Positions 16,428 through 28,631 of a stretch of 64,000 nt of DNA are shown one piece after another; within the stretch, counting starts at the first letter, position 1; each line of letters begins with the position of its first letter. The position numbers and the translations under genes are program-made. The notes under the pieces were generated by a model, which was not told the DNA's origin, searched no databases, and was given only the letters and a program-made list of their open reading frames with translations. The stretch is from contig NZ_JACHMB010000001.1 of NCBI RefSeq assembly GCF_014204795.1, forward strand, positions 1,240,001 to 1,304,000. Reading direction: 5' to 3'. The stretch is from Nonomuraea jabiensis. GTDB taxonomy: Bacteria; Actinomycetota; Actinomycetes; Streptosporangiales; Streptosporangiaceae.

Positions 16428-18413
16428 TCAGGTGCAGGTGGTCTGCGTTTGGGGGCGGTACTTGGTGGTCAGCTTCTTGTCCTTCTTGACCACCTTGCCG
16501 TCCTGGTGGAACACCCGGGTCACGTCGATCGTGAACCCCTGCTCCCCCACCGTCGGCAAACACCCGGGCGCCGAGCTGGTCTCCGTCCGGAACGGCCGGA
16601 TGTCCCGCTTCTCGGACGTCACCGCCTCCACCTCGTCGTACCGCTTCGTGCTCCACAAGGTGACCGTCACCGACGTCTCCGTGAAGGCCGTCTTGATCAG
16701 CACGCCGAAGTCGGAGTCGTTGCGCCACTTCAGGTCCGTGTCCGGATAGAGCAGCGCCACGTCCCTCCCAGGCGGGTAGCGGGGGGCGTAGTAGTCCATC
16801 GGCTGGTGCTCGACCAGGTCGAACCCGCCGAAGAAGGCGGCGTTGTACATGGTCGTGGCGAACTGGGAGACCCCGCCGCCGACGATGTTCACCATCCGCC
16901 CGCCGACGATCTGCCCCGCCTCGACGTACCCGTCCTCGACGGTGCGCTCGCCCACGACCTCGTTGATCGAGAACGTCTCCCCGGGCTTCACCATGTGCCC
17001 GTCGAGCTCCTGCGCCATGCGCTGGATGTTCTTGACGCGAGGCTGGCCGGCGTCGAACGACGTGGTGAACGCGCCCACGGTCTCCTTGATCCCGAGGTCG
17101 CGTACCTGCTCCGTCGTGACGGTGGGCGCGACGGAGCCCAGCCGCACCGGGATCGTCCGGCTGCCGCCCTCGTCGAGCACCCGCTCGACGTCCCTGGCCA
17201 GCAGCTTGTCGTTCACGCCCCGCCCCGTGCGGGCGGGCACCAGGACCGGCTTGCCGTTCACGATGTCGTACGTGGCGTCACGCGGCTGCTGGGCCGCGTC
17301 CACCAGGCGGCTCTCCAGGGCCGCCAGCACCGCGGTGGTGTCGAACCGGGGCGCGAGCCCGCCGGAGCCGTCGGAGTTGTAGGTGAGGTTGGCGGCGATC
17401 ATGGCCGGGGAGATCTGCGCCTGCTTGTCGCCGACGGTCAGCGTGATGGGCGCGGAGACGGCCTGCTTCGCCTTGGTGAGGGCGGTCTCGACGGCCTCGG
17501 CGGTGGTGACGGGCTTGGCCGGCCTGAGGGTGAGCACGACGTTGCCGCCGCCCTGCAGGAAGGCGTCGCCGATCCGGCGCACGGCGTCCTCGCGGTCGAG
17601 CAGCACGCCGTCCTCGGGCTGGCGGGCCTTCGGCTCCAGCCCGGTGAAGGTCACCCGGCCCTCGTGGGGCTTCTTGTCGGCGGCCTCGGCCAGCCCCTCG
17701 ACGGTCCTGGCGAGCTGCGAGGAGTCGAGGTTCACCTTCGGCTGGAGCTCGGTCTTGCCGGTGAGGCCCCGCCACACCTCCTGCGGGCTGGGGAACCCGC
17801 TGGGCGCCTGGCCGATCGTGCCGACCACGTCGAGTTCGAGACCGGCTTCGTCGGACTGGATGGTCTCTTTACGGCCGGCGATGTCGACCACGACCGGGCG
17901 GCTCAGCCGGCTGGCGAGCTCGTTGCGGAGCTTGTCGGCCGCCTGGGTGACGGTCAGCCCGCCGATGTCGACGCCCGAGACGTGGGTGCCGCGCAGGACG
18001 GAGCCCGACATGAGCACGGCGGGTACCACGTACGCCAGCGCCGCGAGCAGCACGAGGCACACCAGCAGCCCCGGAAGGAGGCGGCGCTTGCGAGGCGGCT
18101 CGGGGTCGTACGAGGTCGGCCGCTCCGAGGGGGAGCCGAACACGGGCGCGGGCGGGGTCGGCGGTTCCTTGCCGTTCACCGGCCATGGCTGCGCCGGCGG
18201 CGCCACAGGGGGCAGCGCACCGCCCGAGGGACCGCCCGGGGCGCTCGGGCCTTGGGCCGGCCGGGGTTCCTGCCTGTCCGTGGGGCCGAAGATGTCCCGG
18301 GAGACACCCGGGGGCAGCCCTTCGATCCGCGGCTTCTTGGAGACGCCCGAAGCGGGTAATGGCACCGAGGCGAACGGGTCGGTCGGTGATTCGATCGGTC
18401 CGGCGTTACGCAC
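16428..18413 (-). CDS. VanW family protein with peptidoglycan-binding-like domains
   Basis: A 661-residue envelope protein. A Pro-rich cytoplasmic N-terminus (residues 1-105) is followed by RKRRLL and one transmembrane helix (about 110-133). Outside are two PG_binding_4-type repeats (VSGVDIGGLTVTQAADKL at about 145 and the related ISPAMIAANLTYN region near 340). The C-terminal VanW domain (about 460-600) has KPGETFSINEVVGERTVEDGY, QIVGGRMVNIVGGGVSQFATTMYNAAFFGG and YYAPRYPPGRDV. VanW proteins occur in some vancomycin-resistance clusters, but their role is unsettled; no van ligase genes are present. The start is GTG 18413. Confidence 0.88.
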   Translation of the reverse strand: MRNAGPIESPTDPFASVPLPASGVSKKPRIEGLPPGVSRDIFGPTDRQEPRPAQGPSAPGGPSGGALPPVAPPAQPWPVNGKEPPTPPAPVFGSPSERPTSYDPEPPRKRRLLPGLLVCLVLLAALAYVVPAVLMSGSVLRGTHVSGVDIGGLTVTQAADKLRNELASRLSRPVVVDIAGRKETIQSDEAGLELDVVGTIGQAPSGFPSPQEVWRGLTGKTELQPKVNLDSSQLARTVEGLAEAADKKPHEGRVTFTGLEPKARQPEDGVLLDREDAVRRIGDAFLQGGGNVVLTLRPAKPVTTAEAVETALTKAKQAVSAPITLTVGDKQAQISPAMIAANLTYNSDGSGGLAPRFDTTAVLAALESRLVDAAQQPRDATYDIVNGKPVLVPARTGRGVNDKLLARDVERVLDEGGSRTIPVRLGSVAPTVTTEQVRDLGIKETVGAFTTSFDAGQPRVKNIQRMAQELDGHMVKPGETFSINEVVGERTVEDGYVEAGQIVGGRMVNIVGGGVSQFATTMYNAAFFGGFDLVEHQPMDYYAPRYPPGRDVALLYPDTDLKWRNDSDFGVLIKTAFTETSVTVTLWSTKRYDEVEAVTSEKRDIRPFRTETSSAPGCLPTVGEQGFTIDVTRVFHQDGKVVKKDKKLTTKYRPQTQTTCT

Positions 18414-18505
18414 GCCTCAATCTCCTCCCGGTCCGCAGCCAAGTCTCAGGCAACAGTAAGGCACGCGGATCCGCATATGTCACGGGAAATGGCTACGGAA
18501 GTGTG

Positions 18506-19168
18506 TCAACCTAGCCACCGGTAGCGATGTTCCGGTCGGCCGGCGGTGCCGTAACGGGGCCGGAACTCGGCCTGCCCGGCCACGCACAGGTATTCGAGAT
18601 AGCGGCGCACGCTCACCCTCGACAGGCCCGTGAGCTCGGCCGTCTCGGTCGCCGACAGGTCGCGGCCCGCCTCGCGGAGGGTCTCCGCGACCAGCTCGCA
18701 CGTAGCCGCCGACAGCCCCTTCGGCATCGGTACGGACGTCTTGGGGCTCCCGAAGAGCCGGTCCACGTCGTCCTGCCGCGCCTCGGGGCCGATGGCGGTC
18801 AGGCGCCTGCGGGTGTCGGCGTACTGCTGGAGCCGGTCGGTCAGCGCGGCGGCGGTGAAGGGCTTGATGAGGTAGTTGACGGCGCCGCCGCGCATGGCCT
18901 CCCTGACCGTGGGCACGTCGCGGGCGGCGCTGATCATGAGGACGTCCACGCCGTGGAGCTGCTTGAGCACCTCAAGTCCCGACATGTCGGGCAGGTAGAT
19001 GTCGAGCAGCACGAGGTCCGGCCGCAGCTCGGCCGCCGCGGTGAGCGCGTCGGCCCCGCTGTGGGCGACCGACACGACCCGGAATCCGGGTACGCGCGCC
19101 ACGTAGCCGCTGTGGATGCGGGCGACCATGAAGTCGTCGTCCACCACCAGCACCCGGATGTCACTCAT
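18506..19168 (-). CDS. CitB/DctR-type response regulator
   Basis: A 220-residue regulator. The receiver domain (residues 1-120) shows VVDDDF, phospho-acceptor Asp in LVLLDIYLPDMSG (about residue 56), Ser in MISAARD and Lys in LIKPF. The C-terminal part (TELTGLSRVSVRRYLEYL) is the helix-turn-helix of the CitT/DpiA family. ATG 19168 lies 13 bp after the sensor kinase gene. Divergent placement beside tctCBA indicates that it controls tricarboxylate uptake. Confidence 0.92.
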   Translation of the reverse strand: MSDIRVLVVDDDFMVARIHSGYVARVPGFRVVSVAHSGADALTAAAELRPDLVLLDIYLPDMSGLEVLKQLHGVDVLMISAARDVPTVREAMRGGAVNYLIKPFTAAALTDRLQQYADTRRRLTAIGPEARQDDVDRLFGSPKTSVPMPKGLSAATCELVAETLREAGRDLSATETAELTGLSRVSVRRYLEYLCVAGQAEFRPRYGTAGRPEHRYRWLG

Positions 19169-19180
19169 GAGCGCACCTCA

Positions 19181-20755
19181 TCATGCGCGGGCCTTCGCCG
19201 GGAGCAGGGCCGTGAAGACCGCGCCGCCCGAGTTCCGTACCCGTACCCAGCCGCCCCGGCGCAGACACGCCTGCCGGGTCAGCGCCAGCCCGAGCCCGCG
19301 CGGCCCCGACCGGGCGGCCTTGGTGGTGAACCCCTCCCTGAACACCTCTTCCACCAGATCGGGCGCGATGCCCGGCCCCGAGTCGCCCACCCGTACGCGC
19401 AGCCCGTCGGCGTCGGCCTGCACCGACACCTCGATCGTGCCCTCGGCGCCGTCGAGCGCGTCGATGGCGTTGGCGACCAGGTTGCCGACCACGAGGACCG
19501 CGTCCTGCGGGTCTCCGAGCAGGCCCTCGGGCACGGTGGAGTCCTCCGACAGCACGAGCCGGGCGCCCCGCTCGGCCGCCTCGGCGGACTTGGCCAGCAG
19601 CAGGGCGGCCAGGGTGGGGTCCTGGACGCGTTCGCGCAGGTCCGTGGCGTAGGCGCCGCCGGTGCTGCGGGTGATGAAGTTGATGGCCGCCTCGTGCTCG
19701 CCCAGCTCCAGCAGGCCGACGATGGTGTGCATGCGGTTGGCGAACTCGTGCGCCTGCGCCCGCAGCGCCTCCGTCGCGCTGCTGGTGTCGTGGAGCTCGC
19801 GGGCCAGCCGGGTCAGCTCGGTGCGGTCACGCAGGGTGACGACCCAGCCGCGGTGCTGGCCGCGTACCGAGACCGGGGTGCGGTTGAGCACCAGCACGCG
19901 CTCGCCGTGCAGCACGACGCGGTCCTCGCCGGGGTCGGCGCCCCCGAGCACGTCGCGCATGCGCTCGGAGACCGGCATCTGCGTCAGGTCCTCGCCGACG
20001 TTGCCCAGGAGCTCGCGGGCGGCGTCGTTGACCAGCGAGACGCGGCCGTTGAGGTCCAGCGCGAGCACGCCCTCCTTGACGCCGTGCAGCACGCCCTCGC
20101 GCTGCTCCAGCAGCGCGGCGATCTCGCGCGGCTCCAGCCCGAACGTCTGCCTGCGCACCCGCGCCGTGATCACCGCGGCCAGCGTGAGCCCCGCCAGCAG
20201 CACGGCCAGCGCCGTCCAGACCAGCGGCGGGAGCGCGGCGCCGAGCTGGCCGACGACCGTGGTCTCCAGCACGCCGACCGAGACCAGGCCGATCACGCTG
20301 CCGTATTCGTCGCGGATGGGGGCCTTGCCCCTGACCGTGGTGCCGATCGTGCCGGTCTCCGTGCCGACCCAGCTCCTGCCCGTCTTGAGGACGGTGGTGC
20401 CGTCGGTGGACAGCTGCTTGCCGATCAGCAGGGTGTTGGGGTGGGCGTAGCGCTTCTGCTCGGCGTTGGCGATCACGACGTAGTCGGCGCCGGTCTCGTG
20501 CTGCACGCTCATGGCCAGCGGCTGCAGGACCGTCTCCGGGTTCTTCAGCTTGAACGCTTCCCTGACCTGTGGGAGCCCTGCCACGGACTGCGCGATGGCC
20601 AGCGCCCGCTGCTGGTGCAGCGAGTCGAGCTGGTCGCGCGTGTGCTCGGCCCACACCCCTGCGGTGCCCCCGACGGCGAGGAGAACGATCACCATCTGGA
20701 GCACGAACAGCTGGGTCCCGAGGGAGGCGTCACGGACGCGTCTCACCTTGCACAT
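19181..20755 (-). CDS. CitA/DcuS-type sensor histidine kinase
   Basis: A 524-residue membrane sensor with two transmembrane helices (about 15-40 and 180-205) around a periplasmic PAS-like sensing domain (about 40-178) typical for carboxylate sensors. A cytoplasmic PAS domain follows (about 225-330). The dimerisation helix carries the phospho-His in AHEFANRMHTIVGLLELGEH, the family form, and the ATPase domain has VVGNLVANAIDAL, VRVGDSGPGIAPD and GPRGLGLALTRQ. Citrate or a related di/tricarboxylate is the probable ligand, judged from family and the divergent tctCBA. Confidence 0.92.
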   Translation of the reverse strand: MCKVRRVRDASLGTQLFVLQMVIVLLAVGGTAGVWAEHTRDQLDSLHQQRALAIAQSVAGLPQVREAFKLKNPETVLQPLAMSVQHETGADYVVIANAEQKRYAHPNTLLIGKQLSTDGTTVLKTGRSWVGTETGTIGTTVRGKAPIRDEYGSVIGLVSVGVLETTVVGQLGAALPPLVWTALAVLLAGLTLAAVITARVRRQTFGLEPREIAALLEQREGVLHGVKEGVLALDLNGRVSLVNDAARELLGNVGEDLTQMPVSERMRDVLGGADPGEDRVVLHGERVLVLNRTPVSVRGQHRGWVVTLRDRTELTRLARELHDTSSATEALRAQAHEFANRMHTIVGLLELGEHEAAINFITRSTGGAYATDLRERVQDPTLAALLLAKSAEAAERGARLVLSEDSTVPEGLLGDPQDAVLVVGNLVANAIDALDGAEGTIEVSVQADADGLRVRVGDSGPGIAPDLVEEVFREGFTTKAARSGPRGLGLALTRQACLRRGGWVRVRNSGGAVFTALLPAKARA

Positions 20756-20890
20756 GGAAACAAACGCAGGTCACGGCCAGGTTGCGACCAATACGACCAC
20801 TATGACGGCAAGCGTGCAAAGCCTCGACGCAGGCGGGATGGGGCTTCACGATCCCAGTTTTACAACCGTGAAACACCCCCTGGAGTGATC

Positions 20891-21862
20891 ATGCGCTTGC
20901 GCGTATTCGCCGCCCTCGCGGCATTCTCCCTCGCCGCGCTGACCGGCTGCGGCGAGTCAGGCACCGGCACGTCCGCCAGCGGCTCCTTGCGGATCATGGC
21001 TCCGGCCTCCCCCGGCGGCGGCTGGGACCAGACCTCCCGCATCGCGGAGCAGGCGATCAAGGCCGCCGACTCCAAGCGCAAGGTCGAGGTGTACAACGTG
21101 CCCGGCGCGGGCGGCACGATCGGCCTGGCGCAGCTCGCGGGCGAGAAGGGCAACGGCAACCTGCTGATGACCATGGGCCTGGTCATGGTGGGCGCCATCG
21201 AGCAGAACAAGTCCAAGGTCACCCTGGCCGAGACCACTCCGATCGCCAAGCTGACCGAGGAGTACGAGATCGTCGTCGTCCCGGCCGAGTCGCCGTACAA
21301 GTCGCTCGCCGACATGGTGGCGGCCTGGAAGGCCGACCCGAAGAAGGTGTCGATCTCGGGCGGCTCCGCCGGCGGCACCGACCACATCGTGGCGGGCCTG
21401 ATGGCCAAGGCCGCGGGCGTGGACCCCAAGCAGGTCAACTACATCGCCCACTCCGGCGGCGGCGAGGCGCTCAACGAGCTGCTCGGCAACAAGGTCAGCG
21501 CGGGCATCTCGGGCGTGGCCGAGTTCGCGGAGCACGTGAAGTCCGGCAAGCTGCGCGCCCTCGGCGTGACCTCCGCCGAGCGGATCCCCGGCCTGGACGC
21601 GCCCACGCTGAAGGAGGGCGGCCTGGACGTCTCGCTGGCCAACTGGCGCGGCTTCGTCGCCCCCGGCGGCCTGTCCGACGCCGACAAGAAGGCGCTGACC
21701 GACCTGGTCACCAAGATGCACGACTCGCAGCCGTGGAAGGACGCGGTGAGCAAGAACGGCTGGATCGACTCCTTCCAGACCGGGCAGCAGTTCACCGACT
21801 TCCTGAACGCCGAGCAGACCCGGGTCAAGGGCATCATCGCCGAGATGGGGCTCGTTTCCTGA
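20891..21862 (+). CDS. tctC: Tripartite tricarboxylate transporter substrate-binding lipoprotein
   Basis: A 323-residue extracytoplasmic solute receptor. The signal peptide ends in lipobox LTGC (Cys at about residue 20). The Bug/TctC features follow: MAPASPGGGWDQTSR near the mature N-terminus, NVPGAGGTIGLAQL, and ISGGSAGGTDHIVAGLM, which form the ligand clamp. ATG 20891 is behind GGAGTGATC. The stop overlaps the tctB start (TGATG). The TctC receptor, together with TctA and TctB, uses the cation gradient for import. Confidence 0.93.
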   Translation: MRLRVFAALAAFSLAALTGCGESGTGTSASGSLRIMAPASPGGGWDQTSRIAEQAIKAADSKRKVEVYNVPGAGGTIGLAQLAGEKGNGNLLMTMGLVMVGAIEQNKSKVTLAETTPIAKLTEEYEIVVVPAESPYKSLADMVAAWKADPKKVSISGGSAGGTDHIVAGLMAKAAGVDPKQVNYIAHSGGGEALNELLGNKVSAGISGVAEFAEHVKSGKLRALGVTSAERIPGLDAPTLKEGGLDVSLANWRGFVAPGGLSDADKKALTDLVTKMHDSQPWKDAVSKNGWIDSFQTGQQFTDFLNAEQTRVKGIIAEMGLVS

Positions 21863-22347
21863 TGGCTCGCTGGTGGCGGCCCGAGCTCGGGCTGGCGGTC
21901 GTGGTGCTGGGCCTGGGCGTGCTCGTCGTGATCGGGACGCTGGACGTCTCCGCGGCGGCCTCCCAGCTCGGCATCGGGCCCCGTTTCTTCCCCATGCTGG
22001 TGGGCGGCGCCATGGTGCTCATCGGCCTGTTCTACGTGGTCGACGTCATCCGCGGCGGCCACGGCGACCCTGAGGAGAGCGAGGACGTGGACGTGGAGGC
22101 GCCCACGGACTGGCGCAGCGTCGGGCTGGTCAGCGGGATCTTCCTGGCGTTCACGGCGCTCCTCAACGTGCTCGGCTGGATCATCGGCGCGAGCCTGCTG
22201 TTCTTCGGGCTGTCGCTGGCGCTCGGGGCCGAGCACAAGGGGCGCTCGGCCGTGATCTCGGTGGTCGTGGGGCTCGCCACGTACCTGCTGTTCGTCAAGG
22301 GCCTCGGCGTGGCGCTGCCGGGCGGGCTGCTGGCGGGGGTGATCTGA
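21862..22347 (+). CDS. tctB: Tripartite tricarboxylate transporter small membrane subunit
   Basis: 161 residues with four predicted membrane helices (about 9-30, 38-62, 85-110 and 115-155), the normal topology of TctB. The loop with [13 protein letters not shown] is family-typical. A short acidic cytoplasmic stretch ([12 protein letters not shown]) separates the helix pairs. The ATG overlaps the tctC stop by one base, and the next gene begins directly after its TGA. Confidence 0.9.
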   Translation: MARWWRPELGLAVVVLGLGVLVVIGTLDVSAAASQLGIGPRFFPMLVGGAMVLIGLFYVVDVIRGGHGDPEESEDVDVEAPTDWRSVGLVSGIFLAFTALLNVLGWIIGASLLFFGLSLALGAEHKGRSAVISVVVGLATYLLFVKGLGVALPGGLLAGVI

Positions 22348-23839
<1,492 letters not shown>

Positions 23840-23856
<17 letters not shown>

Positions 23857-25216
23857 CGGGCTCACGAGCTGGTTCCGCCGGTGCGACCGGATCGGCGGAA
23901 CCACTCGCGGCCCGGCGCCCGAAAGACCCGCGCCCGAAAGACCGGGGCGCGATCGCCAGCCCGGCCAGCGCCATGACCAGCGTGGCCGCGTACACCGTCC
24001 AGTAGCCCGAGTGGGCCGCCGTGAACAGCGCGCTGGTGACGGCCACCGCCACCACCGAGAACACCGACTCGCCCACCTGCAGCGCCGAGCTGTTCCTGCC
24101 CTGCTCGCCGGGCGCCGACAGCTCCAGCGTCAGCACCGACAGCGTCGGGTAGAGCAGGCCGATCCCGAAGCCGGTGACGATCCACGCCGGGTAGGCCAGC
24201 GCCACCGGCACCGCGGTGAACGTCACCGTTCCCATGACCAGGATGCCCAGCGCCAGCATGGCCGAGCCCAGCCGCAGGTTCGTCACCTGGCTGAAGGTCT
24301 GGCGGCCCTGCAGCCACGAGGCGAACGACCAGGTCAGAGAGCCGCCCATGAGCACGAGGCCGGCGGCCAGCGTCGACAGGCCGCGGGCCTGGATCAGCAT
24401 GAGCGGCACGATCACCTCGGCCGCGAAGAACGCGCCGGAGGCCAGGCCGCGCAGCCCGACCACGGACGGCAGCCCGCGGGCGGCGCGGAGCGTGCCGGCG
24501 GGAAGCAGCCTGGGCAGCGCCACGAGCAGCACCGCCAGGCCCGCGACCAGCAGCACGAGCCGCCCGTCGCTGCCGTACTGCATGAGCCCGGCGCCCACGG
24601 CCGTCACGACCGCCCAGCCGACCTTGCCCAGCAGGCCGGGTTCGGCCTCGCTCTGCCCACCGGCCAGGGGCTGGCCCGCCAGCCCGCGCAGCAGCACCAG
24701 GCCGCCCGCCACGGTCAAGATCGGCACCAGCAGGAACACCCAGCGCCACCCGAGCGTCTCGGTCACCACCCCCACGATCGCCGGCCCCGCCATCGAGGGC
24801 ACCACCCACGCAGTCGCGAACAGGGAGAAGATCCGTGGATGCAGCTCCTCGGGATAGACCCGGGCCACCACGACATAGAGCGCCACGCTGACCAGCGCGC
24901 CGCCGAACCCCTGCAGGAACCGGCCCGCGATCAGCACCTCCATGCTCGGCGCCAGCCCCGCCACCGTCAGCCCGCCGGCGAACCCCGCCACGCCGGTCCA
25001 CAAGGGCGCCAGGGGGCCGCGTACGTCCGCCCAGCGGCCGCCGAGCACGGTGCCCACCACACTGGCCGCCATCGCCCCGCTGAAGGCCAGACCGTAGAGC
25101 TCCAGCCCGCCGAGCTCCTTGGCCACGACCGGCATGGCGATCGCGACCGCCATGTACTCGAAGGCCACCAGCGACACCATCGCCACCAGGCCCGCCGTCA
25201 ATGCTTTTCTCTTCAT
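23840..25216 (-). CDS. MFS exporter, DHA-like (14-helix candidate)
   Basis: A 458-residue major facilitator with 12-14 hydrophobic segments. [15 protein letters not shown] is the loop 2-3 signature (G-x3-D-x2-G form) and [33 protein letters not shown] matches the motif B/loop 4-5 area of drug exporters. The C-terminus is basic and ends in a flexible Pro/Ala tail containing a repeated [11 protein letters not shown] element. The substrate is unknown. The gene is convergent with tctA (17-bp overlap) and divergent in function from gatCAB, which follows on the same strand. Confidence 0.85.
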
Positions 25217-25260
25217 GCCCCGAACGCTACGGAGACCCGCCTCCCGGCGCCTCCAGCGCC

Positions 25261-25295
25261 GGTCCTAGCCGGCCCCGGCAATTGGGCCTAGGACC
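25261..25295. promoter_or_regulatory. Inverted repeat upstream of the MFS gene
   Basis: GGTCCTAG (25261-25268) and CTAGGACC (25288-25295) form a perfect 8-bp inverted repeat separated by 19 bp, 45-80 bp before the MFS start. It could be an operator for the exporter. No regulator gene is adjacent. Confidence 0.35.
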
Positions 25296-25311
25296 CGCCG
25301 CCAAGGCCGAA

Positions 25312-25337
25312 GGCCCCGCCGTCGGAACGGCGAGGCC
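25312..25337 (-). terminator. gatCAB terminator hairpin
   Basis: Arms GGCCCCGCCGT and ACGGCGAGGCC pair over 11 positions with one mismatch and a 4-nt loop, 18 bp after the gatB stop. There is no T-run, so termination is inferred from position and stability. Confidence 0.5.
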
Positions 25338-25354
25338 CTCGGTGATCTGCCTGA

Positions 25355-26848
25355 TTATTCGGAGACGCCCAGCTTCTCCAGGATCAGCTGGCGGGCTCGG
25401 GCCGCGTCGGCCTTGCCCCTGCTCGCCTTCATGACGCCGCCCACCAGGGCGCCGGCCGCGGCGATCTTGCCGGACCTGACCTTCTCGGCCGCGTCGGCGT
25501 TGCCGGCCAGCACCTGGTCGATGATGGCCAGCAGCTCGCCCTCGTCGCTGACGATCTGCAGGCCGCGCTTCTCGACGACCTCGTCCGGCGTGCCCTCACC
25601 GGCCAGCACGCCTTCGAGCACCTCGCGCGCCAGCTTGTCGTTGAGCGCGCCGGAGGCCACCAGCTCGGTCACCCTGGCGATCTGCGCCGGGGTGATGGGC
25701 AGGTCGGCCAGCGCGGCGCCGGTCTCGTTGGCGCGCCTGGCCAGCTCGCCCATCCACCACTTGCGCGCGTCCGCCGCCGGGGCGCCCGCCGCGACCGTGG
25801 CCTCGACCAGGTCGATCGCGTCGGCGTTGTGCATGGCCTGCATGTCGAGGTCGGACAGCCCCCACTCGGCCTGCAGCCGCTTGCGCTTGACCGACGGCAG
25901 CTCGGGCAGGGCCGCCTTCAGCTCCGCCACCCACGCGGTGTCGGGCGCGATCGGCACCAGGTCGGGCTCGGGGAAGTAGCGGTAGTCCTGCGCCTCCTCC
26001 TTGGACCTGCCGGACGTGGTGGTGCCGGTGTCCTCGTGGAAGTGCCGGGTCTCCTGAATGATCTTCCCGCCGTCGGCCAGGATGGCCGCCTGCCGCTCGA
26101 TCTCGCTCCGCACGGCCCGCTCGACACTGCGCAGCGAGTTGACGTTCTTGGTCTCCGTACGGGTGCCCCACTCGTCGGCGCCGCGCGGCATGAGCGACAC
26201 GTTGACGTCGCATCGCAGCGAGCCCTCCTCCATGCGCACGTCGGAGACGCCGAGGGAGCGCATGATCTCGCGCAGCTCGGTGACGTACGCCTTGGCCACC
26301 TCGGGCGCGAGCCGGTCGGTGCCCGGGATGGGCTTGGTCACGATCTCGACCAGCGGGATGCCGGCGCGGTTGTAGTCGACGATCGAGTAGTCGGCCCCGT
26401 GGATGCGCCCGGTTGCGCCGCCCACGTGGGTGGACTTGCCGGTGTCCTCCTCCAGGTGCACCCGCTCGATCCCGATCCGCACGGTCTGCCCCTCGACCTC
26501 GACGTCGAGGTAGCCGTCGAAGCAGAGCGGCTCGTCGTACTGCGAGATCTGGTAGTTCTTCGGCATGTCCGGATAGAAGTAGTTCTTCCGGGCGAAGCGG
26601 CACCACTCGGCGATCGAGCAGTTCAGCGCCAGGCCGATGCGGATGGTCGACTCGATGGCCGCGGCGTTGGCCACCGGCAGCGACCCGGGCAGCGCCAGGC
26701 AGGTCGGGCAGACCTGCGTGTTGGGCGGGGCGCCGAAGGCGGTCTTGCAACCGCAGAACATCTTCGACCTGGTGCCCAGCTCGACGTGCGTCTCCAGGCC
26801 CAGCACCGGCTCGAACCGGTCGAGCGCTTCGTCATAGACCATGGTCAT
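25355..26848 (-). CDS. gatB: Asp-tRNA(Asn)/Glu-tRNA(Gln) amidotransferase subunit B
   Basis: The 497-residue tRNA-binding and kinase subunit of GatCAB, which amidates misacylated Glu-tRNA(Gln) or Asp-tRNA(Asn). The N-terminal cradle domain has [10 protein letters not shown], the zinc cysteines in [10 protein letters not shown] and [10 protein letters not shown], and the family motifs [16 protein letters not shown] and [14 protein letters not shown]. The C-terminal YqeY-like tail ([21 protein letters not shown]) is complete. ATG 26848 overlaps the gatA stop (ATGA). Presence of GatCAB indicates that at least one of GlnRS and AsnRS is missing, as usual in actinobacteria. Confidence 0.97.
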   Translation of the reverse strand: MTMVYDEALDRFEPVLGLETHVELGTRSKMFCGCKTAFGAPPNTQVCPTCLALPGSLPVANAAAIESTIRIGLALNCSIAEWCRFARKNYFYPDMPKNYQISQYDEPLCFDGYLDVEVEGQTVRIGIERVHLEEDTGKSTHVGGATGRIHGADYSIVDYNRAGIPLVEIVTKPIPGTDRLAPEVAKAYVTELREIMRSLGVSDVRMEEGSLRCDVNVSLMPRGADEWGTRTETKNVNSLRSVERAVRSEIERQAAILADGGKIIQETRHFHEDTGTTTSGRSKEEAQDYRYFPEPDLVPIAPDTAWVAELKAALPELPSVKRKRLQAEWGLSDLDMQAMHNADAIDLVEATVAAGAPAADARKWWMGELARRANETGAALADLPITPAQIARVTELVASGALNDKLAREVLEGVLAGEGTPDEVVEKRGLQIVSDEGELLAIIDQVLAGNADAAEKVRSGKIAAAGALVGGVMKASRGKADAARARQLILEKLGVSE

Positions 26849-28335
26849 AGCGACGGGGCCTCCTTCAGCAGCGGGCCGCCCCAGCGGCTCTCCAGGGCCT
26901 TCTCGACGGCCGCACCGACGCGGTAGCAGCGGTCGTCGGCCAGGACCGGCGCCATGATCTGCAGGCCGACCGGCAGGTTGTCCTCGTCGGCCAGGCCGAC
27001 CGGCACCGACATGGCCGCGTTGCCCGCCAGGTTGGACGGGATGGTGCACAGGTCGGCGAGGTACATCGAGATCGGGTCGTCGGCGCGCTCGCCGATCCCG
27101 AACGCCGTGGTCGGCGTGGTCGGCGACACCAGCACGTCGACCTGCTGGTAGGCGGCCTCGAACTCGCGGGAGATGACCGTGCGCACCTTCTGCGCCTGGC
27201 CGTAGTAGGCGTCGTAGTAGCCGCTCGACAGCGCGTACGTGCCGAGCATGATGCGCCGCTTGACCTCGGGGCCGAACCCGGCGGCCCTGGTCAGCGCCAT
27301 GACCTCCTCGGCGCTGCGGGTGCCGTCGTCGCCGACGCGCAGGCCGTAGCGCATGGCGTCGAAGCGCGCCAGGTTGGACGAGCACTCCGACGGCGCGATC
27401 AGGTAGTACGCGGGCAGCGCGGTCGTGAACGACGGGCAGGAGACCTCGACGACCTTGGCCCCGAGCGACTCCAGGAGCTGCACGGCCTCGTGGTAGCGGG
27501 CCAGCACGCCGGCCTGGTAGCCCTCGCCGGCGAACTCCTTGACGACGCCGATCCGCATGCCGGCGATGTCGGGGTTCTTCGCGGCCTCGACCACGCTCGG
27601 CACGGGCGCGTCGATCGAGGTGGAGTCCATCGGGTCGTGCCCGGAGAACGCCTCGTGCAGCAGCGCCGCGTCGAGCACGTTGCGGGCGAACGGGCCCGGC
27701 GTGTCGAGCGAGCTGGCGAACGCGATGAGCCCGTAACGGGACGAGCCACCATAAGTGGGCTTCATGCCCACGATGCCGGTCACCGAGGCCGGCTGCCGGA
27801 TGGAGCCGCCTGTGTCGGTGCCCGTGGACAGCGGCGCCTCGTACGCGGCCACGGCGGCGCTGGAGCCGCCCGACGAGCCGCCCGGGATCTTCGTCAGGTC
27901 CCACGGGTTGCGGGTGATCTGGTACGCCGAGTTCTCCGTGGAGGAGCCCATGGCGAACTCGTCGAGGTTGGTCTTGCCCAGGAAGACCAGCCCCGCCTCG
28001 CGCAGCCGCGCGGTGACGGTCGCGTCGTACGGCGGGCGCCAGCCCTCCAGGATCTTGGACGCGGCCGTGGTCGGCATGTCACGCGTGGTGAAGATGTCCT
28101 TGTGCGCGATCGGCACGCCGGCCAGCGGGCCGAGCTTCTCGCCCGCCCTCAGCCGGGCGTCGACGGCCCGGGCCTGCTCCAGCGTCGTCTCGCGATCGAC
28201 GTGGAGGAACGCCTGGACCCTGGGCTCGACCTCGGCCATGCGGTCGAGGTGCGCCTCGGCCACCTCGACGGCCGACACCTCGCCGCCGGCGATCATCGAT
28301 CCCAGCTCGGCGGCGGTCTTGCGAATCAAACTCAT
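26845..28335 (-). CDS. gatA: Asp-tRNA(Asn)/Glu-tRNA(Gln) amidotransferase subunit A
   Basis: The 496-residue glutaminase subunit of the amidase-signature family, which supplies ammonia to GatB. The Lys of PIAHKDIF (about residue 76), the Ser-rich [12 protein letters not shown] and the nucleophilic Ser in [15 protein letters not shown] form the Ser-cisSer-Lys triad. The start ATG 28335 overlaps the gatC stop (ATGA) and the stop overlaps the gatB start in the same manner, so the three subunits are coupled. Length and motifs are normal. Confidence 0.97.
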   Translation of the reverse strand: MSLIRKTAAELGSMIAGGEVSAVEVAEAHLDRMAEVEPRVQAFLHVDRETTLEQARAVDARLRAGEKLGPLAGVPIAHKDIFTTRDMPTTAASKILEGWRPPYDATVTARLREAGLVFLGKTNLDEFAMGSSTENSAYQITRNPWDLTKIPGGSSGGSSAAVAAYEAPLSTGTDTGGSIRQPASVTGIVGMKPTYGGSSRYGLIAFASSLDTPGPFARNVLDAALLHEAFSGHDPMDSTSIDAPVPSVVEAAKNPDIAGMRIGVVKEFAGEGYQAGVLARYHEAVQLLESLGAKVVEVSCPSFTTALPAYYLIAPSECSSNLARFDAMRYGLRVGDDGTRSAEEVMALTRAAGFGPEVKRRIMLGTYALSSGYYDAYYGQAQKVRTVISREFEAAYQQVDVLVSPTTPTTAFGIGERADDPISMYLADLCTIPSNLAGNAAMSVPVGLADEDNLPVGLQIMAPVLADDRCYRVGAAVEKALESRWGGPLLKEAPSL

Positions 28336-28631
28336 GCCTCCTCCCCGAGGATGCGCGGCACCCGGAAGCGGTCGTCCTCGACGGCGGGCGCCCCGGAGAG
28401 CGCCTGCTCGGGCGTCAGGCACTGTCGTACCTCGTCGGCACGGAAGACATTGGTCAGCGGAAGCGCGTGCGACGATGGCGGCACGTCCTCGGCGGCGACC
28501 TCGGCCACCTTCGCAACCGCTTCGATGATGGCATCGAGCTGGGTGGCGTAGTGGTCGAGTTCGTCGTCGGTGAGCGCCAGCCTGGACAACCGGGCCAGGT
28601 GTGCGACCTCGTCGCGGGTTATGGCGGACAT
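28332..28631 (-). CDS. gatC: Asp-tRNA(Asn)/Glu-tRNA(Gln) amidotransferase subunit C
   Basis: The 99-residue GatC wraps around GatA and stabilises the complex. [22 protein letters not shown] is the family N-terminus and [21 protein letters not shown] followed by [10 protein letters not shown] its C-terminal hook. It opens the gatCAB operon. A possible -10 TAGGAT (28676-28681, minus strand) precedes it in a 249-bp upstream region that holds no gene. Confidence 0.95.
   Translation of the reverse strand: MSAITRDEVAHLARLSRLALTDDELDHYATQLDAIIEAVAKVAEVAAEDVPPSSHALPLTNVFRADEVRQCLTPEQALSGAPAVEDDRFRVPRILGEEA

Noticed and set aside
18527..20890. Plus-strand open frame running into tctC
   Set aside because: It is antisense to the response regulator and kinase; the real tctC start is ATG 20891 with a signal peptide and lipobox.
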